A stretch of 64,000 bases of DNA, from NCBI RefSeq assembly GCF_016920785.2, contig NW_024609837.1, positions 21,943,565 through 22,007,564 on the forward strand. The letters run 5' to 3'. Each line of letters starts with the position of its first letter. Position 1 is the stretch's first letter. Under the pieces are notes generated by a model. The model did no database searches. It had not been told where the DNA came from and saw only the letters and a program-made list of their open reading frames with translations. This document shows, in pieces, positions 10,197-19,031 of the stretch. The stretch is from Ixodes scapularis (taxonomy: Eukaryota > Arthropoda > Arachnida > Ixodida > Ixodidae). The translations under genes were made by a program, and so were the position numbers.

Positions 10197-10772
10197 TCCC
10201 GAAATTTTTTTCTGGGTACGGCCCTGTCCTGAGGTACATACCGATGTATGCAATCTCTGCCTCCAGTTGAGACATCCGATAGCCCAACTTGCTCTGTTTG
10301 ATACTTTGTGTTGTGTTGTCCTTTTTTCCCCCGAGTCTCGGGGTTTTGTCTAAAACTTTTAACACTTGTTTGAGTACGTCTGCGTTAATACATCATGCTT
10401 CCCGAGAATCCCTAAATGAAGGAAGGTTTTCATTTTTGGACATTGCAAATTTGGCATAGGCAAAGCTGCGCTTGATATGTAACAGTTGGTATAGGAAAGA
10501 AAAAATAAAGAACACATGGTGCGGCTGATTTCAATGATTATCCAATCATTGTATGAGTTGGCAGTGCAAGCTTCTTTTTCTGTTATTTTACTGAGCCATT
10601 GTTTTAATTTGTTTTCCATGGATATGTGCGTGAATATGCGAACGCGCTGCATTAATATGTTTTCATTCAAAGATGGCAATTAATATCAACCTGAAACCAA
10701 CCTAACCTTGAGGATTTCGGAGATGTCGAGCCCCCCCTCTAAAGAAAGACTTCCGGAGCCTCTGCGAAGTGT

Positions 10773-11584
10773 GTCTCGCAAGCGCAAGACAGCGTCGACT
10801 GTAACATCCGCCTCGAGATAAATGCTCTTTTTCTTTATGGTTTCGCTAGCTCTTCAAAGTCAGGACTATTCGGACAAAGATGAGGATGTAATATTGTTTA
10901 AATTGTCTTTTCGCCCACAGCTGCGCTGTCGCATACACACCTTGAACTCGGGTCACTTCTCGGAGTTACCGGCTGATGGAAGCATGCCGCGCCTGTTCTA
11001 ATTCATCCGAATGAAGTTAATGACGAGGCATGTACAGCCTGATCGCAACACTGGGTCAAGTTCTAATAAAAAACCGAAACCGTACGTCATTAAGGCCTCC
11101 GCTTTTATTTTGAGCGGGTCTAACAAAAAAATATATATATTACTATTCGCCGCAACACCTTGCTGTGTTTGCGCGCATCTGTCGCTGCTGTCAAAGCGGT
11201 AGAATCGCAATTCATGCACGTGCGTCAGTAACCCACTTTTAATTTTATTAGTGAAGAAAGGGATCTCCAATCGACTTGCATTTGCGTTGTAAAGCGTCCC
11301 CTTTTTTTGAACCTATTTTTATGTGACCGCAGAATGATAATTTTGAACACTGTTCCGGTGCACAACAAATAAAAAAATTTTCGTCACTATTTGCTTTGTT
11401 AGCTGTTTAGGTACAATTAAACTTGATATATCTTGAGTATGTGTGCCAGGAGAGCATCGTCAATATTCCTCCACTCTCTCTCTCTGCAAGAAAAGATTAC
11501 TTAATGTTAAATTTCAGTCGTGAATGCTTAGTTGCCTTTGTGACGTACCCTGTCCTCGTCCTCTTTATTTTGCTTTCAATTTAT
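10773..11584. other. Unassigned stretch
   Basis: No recognisable gene. A 30-codon frame starting 10722 (Ser/Arg/Lys-rich) runs across the end of the hAT element and is not credible as an exon. AT-rich sequence otherwise. Confidence 0.45.
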
Positions 11585-11728
11585 ACATCGAACATTGCCA
11601 ACACACTCTTATTGGTTGACCGAGGAATGTCCGGGTTTGATGTTTTAGAGTTACGTGGAAAGTAATTATGCCCAGGGACGGCGCCAGGATCTTCATAATA
11701 GGGGGGCAGTGGGGAGGCCAACCGAACT

Positions 11729-11757
11729 GGGGGGGGGGGGGGGGGGGGGGGGGGGGG
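11729..11757 (+). repeat. G29 homopolymer
   Basis: Twenty-nine consecutive G, the longest mononucleotide G run here, about 56 bp inside the left end of the 643-bp hAT element. Confidence 0.95.
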
Positions 11758-11854
11758 AGGGTTGCTCTGAGGTGCCGTCGCCCACGGGCTTATCGAAGAT
11801 AGCTTACGCGGTGTGCTCATTGAAAAGGGAAATGAGGAGACACGAGAAGGAAGA

Positions 11855-11870
11855 GGGGGGGGGGGGGGGG
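11855..11870 (+). repeat. G16 homopolymer
   Basis: Sixteen G, within the same hAT element. Confidence 0.95.
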
Positions 11871-12568
11871 TTATCACAGCAGTGACCTCTACCCCCTGTG
11901 TTCATGACTCACAGCCAGGTTTTGCTTCCTTTTCTGAGACAGTCCGGAATTCCTCATGACCTCGACTTTAACTAAGCTCCCCTTCGTTCACGTCTCCGGT
12001 CTCCGCTGAAGATAAGCGCCACACAGCGGAATGCGGAGAGAAAAGCCAGCAGGCGTCACAAAGGGGAGCTGCTTTTTCTAAGGCGCTAGATAGCTTACTC
12101 GCCCGCGGTATGACTTGCAGTGGCTGGAAGTTAATAGAAAAAAAATAATAATAAAAGGCATGAGCAGCTCTAAAGTCTGGACACTCGTTACATTCGGTTT
12201 TCAAGCCGACGTCGTAGGCAATTATTTGTGTACAAAGCTGCTTCATCTTGGGGTGGCAGAAGAAATTTTAGGGGAGGCGCCCGCCACCCCTCGCCTTCCC
12301 TTGGCGCCGTCCCTGATTATGCCTGTTGTAGGTTAACTGAATTATTTTAATAATATATATAAAAAAAAGAACTAGAGTACGGCCGTCGGTGTAAATCTCT
12401 TTTCAACTATGCGCTCAAGTCAGTGCTCAATGCGGGCTATGAATATCTGCCTCATTGGCCCTCATGTCTTTCGCTGCTTACTCGCCTTCTCTTGTAAGCA
12501 CCAGGGAACAAAATTGATAGAAATTACTGTGAGAGCGCAAGCGAGCCGGTGTGTATATTAACAATTTG

Positions 12569-12689
12569 GATGAATTGCCCGAGGCTGGGGCGAAAAAACT
12601 AAAAAATATTAACCGTGTATGAGAGATGCCTCTTTCTGTCCACGGTTGATGTTTCTAGTTTTCTCCGACCCAGTCTCCACTAATTCATC
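12569..12689. mobile_element. 121-bp foldback
   Basis: Left arm GATGAATTGCCCGAGGCTGG and right arm ending TCTCCACTAATTCATC pair over about 50 bp with several mismatches around a 20-nt loop. It lies in a roughly 215-bp segment that is absent from the other copy of the tandem duplication, suggesting insertion. No clear TSD. Confidence 0.6.
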
Positions 12690-12820
12690 AAAATGAAAAA
12701 TTGGCTAGTAAGCAAGGTGATCTGGGTTCTCAAATTTAAACGTGTTTAAAAATAGTAACTGCATAATCGGGTTTATTTTGTTGACACCCACGGGGAACCA
12801 TCCTAGCTATTACATTAGGA

Positions 12821-13183
12821 ACATCTAACATTGCCAACACGCTCAAATTGGTCGACTCAGGGAGGTTCTAGTGTCTAATTATGTGACGCCCTTAGGAAGT
12901 AATTATGCCTTTTGTGGGCTAACTACATCATTTTAATTTTATATAGAAAAACTAAAATACAGCCGTCAGTTTCTGTTCAATTATGCGTTCAAGACAGTAC
13001 GCAATAGGGGCTACGATTATCTGCCTAATTTTTCCCCAAGTCTTTGCCGCAACAAAATGGGCGGGTAAGCAAAGTGAGCTTTGCTCCCAAATTTAAAGTA
13101 TTTTATAAAAAAAAAATGGTAACTGTATATTCGGGTTTCGTTTGTAGACAGCCATGGGGATCCATCATAGCTATTACATTAGG
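12821..13183 (+). repeat. Tandem duplication, copy B (unoccupied)
   Basis: Partner of 11585-12820, diverged by eye at a fifth or more of positions. It holds the uninterrupted hAT target ATTATGCC at 12902-12909. Confidence 0.8.
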
Positions 13184-14329
13184 GACTTATCGTAGAACGT
13201 CAGTGTCGGATTGCGGGCCTCACGAGCGCCAGCTCATACCGCCCCCAAGCAACGCAAAACCCCTGCATGCTCCCGCGTGTGACCTACAAAGTCTCCCTAT
13301 TAATGTGACAAGCAAGGGTAGCTGCACTACTGAATCACGCGACAAGATAGAGAAACAATATTTAAACCTGTTTTCCGCACAGCTGGCGATTCATGCTTCT
13401 GGAGATCTTTCTTGAATCACCTCCCAGGAACTAAACAAAACTTTTCGGGAGGCGGATACCATTTGGGTGCCTTTTGCATTCGGTACATTACTTTACGAAG
13501 CGCGAGGTCAGCACGAGAGCGCACCAGCCTCCTGCGTCGTCTGCCCTCCGTACTTCTAACAAGTATCGGCGCGCCTCGCCAAGGGGAGGGGTGTGCATTT
13601 GAGTGAAACCATAAAATCATCAGTAAAACACAGTCCGATGTTCCGCCGAATTGTTTGGCGGTTGAAGTGGCCCAACGAATCAATTAGGTATAATGCGCGG
13701 CGCCGTATTACTTCGAACGAAATGCTTTCTGGCAATGGGTTCTTCGGAACCACCGTTCAAGTTCAATGTGTGCCTGCTCGTTCGGACCCGCTAGAACAAA
13801 TTCGAAGACTAATGCCCTCCACTTAAAGCATAATTGTATTGCGCCAGCACAGGGCCGATACGAGGGAGTGTTTAATCGCATAGTTGAACTTCGGTTAATT
13901 AACTCGCACAAAAAGCACGGGCCAGTGTGGAATGAGTCATACAAAAAGCTCGGGCAAGTGAGGAATGGAATTCCCAGCGAGCTTCTGCGCACGATTACGC
14001 ACTCTGCCCTGGTCTTACTTCCCGCCGTCGCCATTTTGGGAGGCGCACTATTCAGCACGGCCGATATTGTCGTGGCTTACGTATACGTCGACGTCGTATT
14101 ATTGAAAAATTTTGTTTATAATTTGTTTCTCTACGTTTAGGTAACGTGGTGTGCTCAAATATCCGCATTTTATCACCACCGCTATAGCGAGACCCATCAC
14201 ATTCTCAATGAGAATCAGCTTTCTGCGATGCGTAGTTTACTTATAGGACCCGAAAAACCGGGTGGAATTCTGTCGATCTAAAAACGTTCTTTGGAACATA
14301 TGGGTTAGTCACCCTGCGAAATCAGTCTT
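13184..14329. other. Unassigned stretch
   Basis: Open frames up to about 124 codons overlap on both strands with no family resemblance. No repeat boundary identified. Confidence 0.4.
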
Positions 14330-15262
14330 TGGTAAGTTACTTTCAAAAAAGTAATAAGTTACAGTTTCAGTCACTTTCAGATAAAAAGTAGCGAAGTTAC
14401 CGCCACCGTTACCACAACGAAGATGTATTGCAGTTATTTTAAGAAAGTAAGGAGCGCGTTGCGTTTAGTTGCTTTTCAATAACAGGTGGGTAAAGATAAC
14501 TATAGGTTTTTTATCATTACATTTACACGTGACTATAGCCAGGTCATGACTCGTGCGAAACTATACGCATTCGCAAGTCGGCGCAAGGCGAACATGACAC
14601 GCATGACATTCCGTCAAAAGCGCGCCCATCATGGTGTTCGTCATATTTCTCTACGTGTGATATCATTGCTGAACCAGTCAGAATTGTATTTGTGTCTGTA
14701 TCTTTATACAGCCGGAAGTTAGTCTGACTCAGTGTACGTCTGGTGTCCTAGCTGTAGATGGGAAATTTAGCAGGTGCAGTAAAACTGTTAACCTGGTGTC
14801 TTTAACGTGCACCACGCAGTAGTATAGTACACGACCGCACGCCGGTACGATGCTCATCCAGATCGAAACGGGCAGGGGTGGGGATTAAGCCCGGGATCCC
14901 TGGGTTCTGCAGCGCGAGCTTTCGCTCCACTTGCTCCGAGCTGGTGTTCTCTAGCCCACTCGGCCACCGATTCCCGTTGAACCAATCACAAACAGAGAAG
15001 GCCCAGTGAGTTGCGTTTCTGACACTGCTTGATTGATCCTATCAGCTTGTAGCGTCGGTTGCGTCGAAGTATAGTTGAGTCGTATCTTAATCCCCCAAGA
15101 AACCTTTAAATGTAACCACAAGGGTAGAGTTGTTACTTACGTCGAAACTTGGAAAAAAGCATAATCGAACTACAGTTACAAGTTACATTTCGAGAAGGTC
15201 ACGAGATAGGGTTACAACGTACAAGTTACCAAAAAGGAACGAAAGTTATGCGGTAACGCTCG
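14330..15262. mobile_element. GTTAC-rich element remnant containing a SINE
   Basis: Both ends of this interval are packed with GTAAC/GTTAC words (AAGTTAC, AATAAGTTACAG, CGAAGTTACCG on the left; GTTACTTACG, AGTTACAAGTTAC, GGTTACAACG, GCGGTAACGC on the right). The same style recurs at 32.45-32.99 kb. Interpreted as termini of a non-autonomous DNA element of a widespread GTAACGCGTTAC type, split by the SINE at 14759-14976. Boundaries are approximate. Confidence 0.5.
14759..14976 (-). mobile_element. tRNA-derived SINE (Ser/Leu-type head)
   Basis: Read on the minus strand, the head GTGGCCGAGTGGGCTAGAG matches a pol III A box of a class II (serine or leucine) tRNA. A long variable-arm-like segment follows and then a weak B-box region CAGGGATCCCGGGCTTAATC. 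The body contains GTGCACGTTAAAGACACCAG, a word I associate with tick SINEs of the Ruka type (recalled, not checked). Length of about 218 bp fits. No unambiguous target duplication was found. Confidence 0.65.
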
Positions 15263-15278
15263 ATCGAAACGGTTGAAA

Positions 15279-15414
15279 GATTCGAAACGGGCAGGAATCC
15301 GGGGTTCTAAAGAAAGTTTTACAGCAGTCGGTCTTCTGTACTGCTTACGATAGTACAGAAAACCGGCTGCTCTATAACTTTCATTAGAACCCCGGATTTC
15401 TTCCCGTTTCGATC
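15279..15414. mobile_element. 136-bp foldback sharing sequence with the SINE
   Basis: Arms beginning GATTCGAAACGGGCAGGAAT and ending TTCTTCCCGTTTCGATC pair through the centre near 15345. The outer word GATCGAAACGGGCAGG also occurs inside the nearby SINE (14868-14885), so this may be two SINE fragments in inverted orientation rather than a true MITE. Confidence 0.6.
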
Positions 15415-17004
15415 TGGAGACCACGATAGTAGTCGGAGTGCCCTAAGTTTTCGTATTGCTACATAAATCTTTTGTTTGTTTTGTTTTTTTCAAAACTTGA
15501 GGGTTTGGTGTCAAAAACGTGAGGGTCAAAACGTAAGCTGGGGGTTTCTTCAGAACGTGAGTGAAGCGTCCTCGCATGCGCAGTAACGACAGCAGCGCCA
15601 CCGTAGTAGTGTGACGTCAGTGAGTTGAGTCGGTCTATAGGCTTCTTGCACAAGACGTCACTTCCGGTTAGGCTCGCAATCGAAAGCAACATGGCCGCCT
15701 GCCATCAGTGCTTGGCGCCATTTTGGAGGCATTAGGCGTCTTATTGCGGCAGCAGAGTGCCGTATAGCCCCGGTGTTTGCCTCGCTCGAGTTTGATGATA
15801 AAACAGCGTCGAGCTTGATGATAAAACGGCGGCGAGCAGTCGATGGACCACAGTTCAAAGTAAGTCTGCCTTGTGTTTAACATCCTCGCGTGGAGTGCCG
15901 CCTCTCGGCACTTGAACGCCTCGCGAGAGTGCAAACGGACGTCAAAACATCCGTCGTCTGCTAATCACTTGCGGTCACTGACGAGAAAATTAGTGCCCTT
16001 ACTCATTCATAAAATTATAGGGGGATATCGTGCAAAACTTGTCAGCACTGTAGCCGGTCCTCCAACGTTTTGACTGGCTACACAGATGAAGACTGGAGCT
16101 GCCGCACAAGCAATTTCGTCTGCTTTACTTGTCCTAGTCAAAAGAAAAGAGGTTCCCCAACTGATAAGAAGGGCAGTTAACGAACCCTTAGTTGGTACGA
16201 AGCTTTTCTGTCTTGATTATGCCAGCTTATCCGCCGGAGTCATTCATGACGCCGGTGAACTGATTGCTCGAGCATCGCCTTCTCCTGGTTCCCAATAATT
16301 ATCAAAATTCTAAGAAAAAAAAAAAAAATCTGCTGGTTGTTGCTTTATTTTATCGCCGACTTTTACGACTGGAACAATTAGCTACGTCGCAGCTGACCAT
16401 TTTAAACATTGAGTGAGCGGACAAACTGCAGCGCGAACACGGCCCCAAAGCACACACAGCATGGCATAATCGCAACGAAAGTCTCCAACATGGATTCCGG
16501 CGGGTTCCGGCGAAATTTTCGAATCGGAACTAGCATTGGATCATGGTCTCGTGCAAGAGCCCTATAGTAAAATGGAAAGTCTTTTGTTGCCTGACGCAGA
16601 TTTTAGCTGACTCCTCAGATTTTAGAAAAAGATTCACACTTTAAGGTTAAGTTTGCACGTTTCGATTTGGATGAGCGTCGTATCGGTGTTCATTTTTTAA
16701 TCGCTACTGCGGGCGTTAGAGGCCCCAGGGGAGCGATGCCACTGTACCGGCTAAAATTAGCATTTCTATAGCCTGAACCACTGTGATCGTACACGGGCGC
16801 GCCGATCTCATGCTGAAAAACTAGCGTCTAGTTGCTTTACTTTTGTAAACCTAGGATCAATGTTTCGGGGGAAGTTAATATTCGGAAGTGTTTGCTGCGA
16901 TATTTTCAATAATCTTTGAGTACGATGATTGAATGCTCATAGGGTTTACAACGGGAGGAGTTAAAATGACAAATTTTGGAATAGCGATGCTACAAAGCAC
17001 TAGC
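15415..17004. other. Unassigned stretch
   Basis: Includes GACGTCACTTCCGG and CGCCATTTTGGAGGC near 15655-15730, reminiscent of CRE and YY1-like promoter words, but no associated gene is visible. An A15 run lies at about 16315-16329. Confidence 0.4.
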
Positions 17005-17027
17005 TTCATGAGCTTTTCTTCCGCAGG

Positions 17028-17558
17028 GGGCACCTGTGAAAGCAGGTGTTTGGAGAGTGGCGTCTCCACGGACCCCGAGCCATGCGGGTTCGCCCGTCCA
17101 CCTCTGACTGTGCGTGGCTTTCCCGTGTCTGGGGAAAAGGGCATCCTGGCGGTTGAGCCAAGCCCGGGGTAGGTTTGGACCCTTCGGGGCCCCCCGGGCG
17201 AGGCAATACACCACTTCGGCCCCCGCTTTTCATAGACAGGAGTCCTGGTAAGGCCCGGTCAGGATGATTCACTCTAGTCGCCACTTCTACTATCCCCTCT
17301 CTACTTTCACCCTTGTCTGCTCCTCCTTTTCACTCTTCTCATTTCGCTTCTTTCCTTTTTCAACTCCTTTGGCGGCAAGGGCTAACCTTGGGTGGCGAAA
17401 GACCTCTTGTCCAAAACCCCACTTGGTTATAGAGACTGGGCACCACTAATAGAGTAACGTCTTCAGCCAAGCCCATCTTGTTATGAAGCGTTACCTATTC
17501 CCTTGTTGGGCTCGGTGGTGGGCGGTGCACCACAGTTTCCGAACACCATTCCCCTCTC
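17028..17558 (+). promoter_or_regulatory. LINE 5' UTR / internal promoter region
   Basis: GC-rich leader with hairpin-forming GGCACCTGTGAAAGCAGGTG near 17029 and GGCCCCCCGGGCGAGGC near 17189, then a pyrimidine-rich stretch 17280-17370 before the first ATG. LINEs of this type carry an internal pol II promoter in the 5' UTR; that function is inferred from family knowledge. Confidence 0.5.
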
Positions 17559-18969
17559 ATGGGTTCCAAGCTGAAACAACCTGATCGGCCTCCGAAAAGA
17601 GGCCGGACCGAAGCACTTTCAACATTTCTAAAACTAGACAACTCAGACTTTCACTTCACAAGATTTTTCGTCTTACACTCCGACGACACTTCTAAGCCGC
17701 TGTCAAAACTATCTCCATTCCTTGTTGCCAAAACTCTCCAAAACACGCTCGGGGCAAAATATGAAGCAAAGAAGCTTTCTTTCCGGGGACCTTCTTGTCG
17801 AGATTTATGAAAGATATCAGGCAACTGCTTTGCTTAATCTGAAAATTATACATGACCTCAAAGTGACTGCATCTGCACACCGTACGTTGAACACCATTCG
17901 CGGTGTGATATTAGAGGATGATCTTGTAACCAGTTCTGAAGAGGAAATCGTGGAGGGTCTAAGCACTCAAGGTGTCGTGGCCGCAAAACAAACTAAAATT
18001 CGTAAGGATGATGAGGAACGACCCACCAAACATGTGATACTAACATTCGAAAAAAACTCGCTGCCCCCTACTGTAAAGGCGGGTTACATCAACTGCAAAG
18101 TGCGGCCGTATGTCCCGAAACCGCTACGCTGCTTTCGCTGCCAGCGGTACGGTCATGGTTCACGAGCGTGCCGTAATCGTGAGACCTGTGCCAGGTGCAG
18201 CGGAACTGACCATACCGCCGATGACTGCAACCTTGACTATAAATGTGCAAACTGCAACGCCGACCATCCTGCCTACTCTCGATCATGTAACCACTTTAAA
18301 AAGGAAAAAGAAATACTTGCTCTCAAGGTTAAAGAAAACATTTCCTACCAGGATGCAAAGCGCCGCCTCTCTGCTTTCCAGAGAGGCTCTTTTGCCCAGG
18401 CGGTGTCCAGCAGAGGACCTGTACCGTCTTAGGTATCAGTGGCGACCCAGGTGTCTTTTTCAGACCACGGGAAGCCACTGCAGTCCTCTACGCCCAGGCT
18501 GAAGCTTGCGCTTCCTGGGCATTCTATCTCAGCTGCGAAAGCAGCAGATCCACCTAGTCACACCAAAGACAGAGGTGCCGCAGCAGCGACGGAGGTCACG
18601 ACTTCGTCCCTGCCTCCTGGTCCCTCCCCTCAGGCAACGGAGCGAGTGTCTCGCTCCTCCCCTCCGGGGAGGACTTCCCCGTCTAGGAGGCAGCACGGGC
18701 CACGTGCAACAGGCGATACCGGCGGGACTGTGGGCCGACCTAGCACGTCGACCGCTGCCCCATCAGGTCAATGCAGGGGCCGTGGGTTGCCCTTACGATC
18801 CATAGACAACTCTAAGGCCTCCGGTAGGCCTGCCAAGAAGTCCCTAGAAGCAGAAAAAACTATAGAGGCAGGCGACCTTTCTACCCCAGAGCCAGATCCA
18901 GAGGATATGGAGTGGCAGACCCAGAAACCAAAACATAAAGGGAAAACACCAGTTTTTCATCCTAAATAA
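17559..18969 (+). pseudogene. LINE ORF1 (gag-like, CCHC zinc knuckles), broken
   Basis: Starts ATGGGTTCCAAGCTG at 17559 (MGSKLKQPDRPPKRGRT). Frame 17559 continues to AKKLS; one extra T near 17781 shifts frame, after which SGDLLVEI resumes. A TAG at 18430-18432 then interrupts the same frame, which continues to TAA at 18967-18969. Three zinc knuckles lie at about 18127-18290: CFRCQRYGHGSRAC, CARCSGTDHTADDC and CANCNADHPAYSRSC. The protein would bind element RNA in the retrotransposition particle. The C-terminal part is Ser/Pro/Thr-rich and ends in a basic stretch. Two lesions only, so inactivation of ORF1 is modest compared with ORF2. Confidence 0.9.
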
Positions 18970-19031
18970 AGCATCACATACATCACCCCTTTTTTCTATC
19001 ACTCCTCTGATAGTTAAATTTTTTATAAAGA

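Larger units (their letters stand above)
9896..10226. mobile_element. Nested 331-bp hAT MITE with duplicated right end
   Basis: Ends read CAGGGCCGTAACCAG and, reverse-complemented from the right, CAGGGCCGTACCCAG. TCCTGAGG flanks both sides (9888-9895 and 10227-10234), an 8-bp hAT-type duplication. Next to the left end is a G11 run. A second complete right end (C-run, GAAATTTTTTTTCTG, TACGGCCCTG) sits inside at 9935-9986. So the unit is left end, right end, about 180 bp of unrelated DNA, right end. It is inserted in the hAT element at 9077-10764 and is therefore younger. Confidence 0.85.
9077..10764. mobile_element. 1.69-kb non-autonomous hAT-type element
   Basis: The left end reads CAGGGGCTCCGGAAG and the right end, reverse-complemented, CAGAGGCTCCGGAAG. 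The same 8 bp, CGAAGTGT, lie immediately outside both ends (9069-9076 and 10765-10772). An 8-bp duplication with CAGRG ends is the established signature of hAT transposons. No hAT transposase (DDE/RW or BED finger) is readable inside. A 106-codon minus-strand frame at 10359-10679 is unrecognised. The interior contains a T-rich tract, a LINE-tail-like segment near 9205-9275 and a nested hAT MITE at 9896-10226. Removing the nested element and one copy of its duplication leaves about 1.35 kb. Confidence 0.85.
11673..12315. mobile_element. 643-bp non-autonomous hAT element with a paralogous empty site
   Basis: Termini are CAGGGACGGCGCCA at 11673 and its inverse TGGCGCCGTCCCTG ending at 12315. The 8-bp sequence ATTATGCC flanks both (11665-11672 and 12316-12323). 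The duplicated host sequence at 12.9 kb reads GGAAGTAATTATGCC straight into downstream homology with one ATTATGCC (12902-12909), the unoccupied site. Inside are G29 and G16 runs and no transposase. Assignment to hAT rests on the 8-bp duplication and the CAGGG terminus. Confidence 0.92.
11585..12820 (+). repeat. Tandem duplication, copy A (carries insertions)
   Basis: Direct-repeat partner of 12821-13183. Shared blocks include ACATTGCCAACAC, GGAAGTAATTATGCC, TACGGCCGTC/TACAGCCGTC, CTATTACATTAGG and matching sequence around each. Copy A additionally holds a hAT element (11673-12315) and a segment with a foldback (about 12478-12695), which together explain its greater length. Confidence 0.8.

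Noticed and set aside
10722..10811. Short Ser/Arg/Lys frame as a possible exon
   Set aside because: It spans the right end of the hAT element and its TSD.
17722..18432. Stand-alone 236-codon zinc-knuckle gene
   Set aside because: It is the central part of LINE ORF1; homology continues in both directions past a frameshift and a TAG codon.
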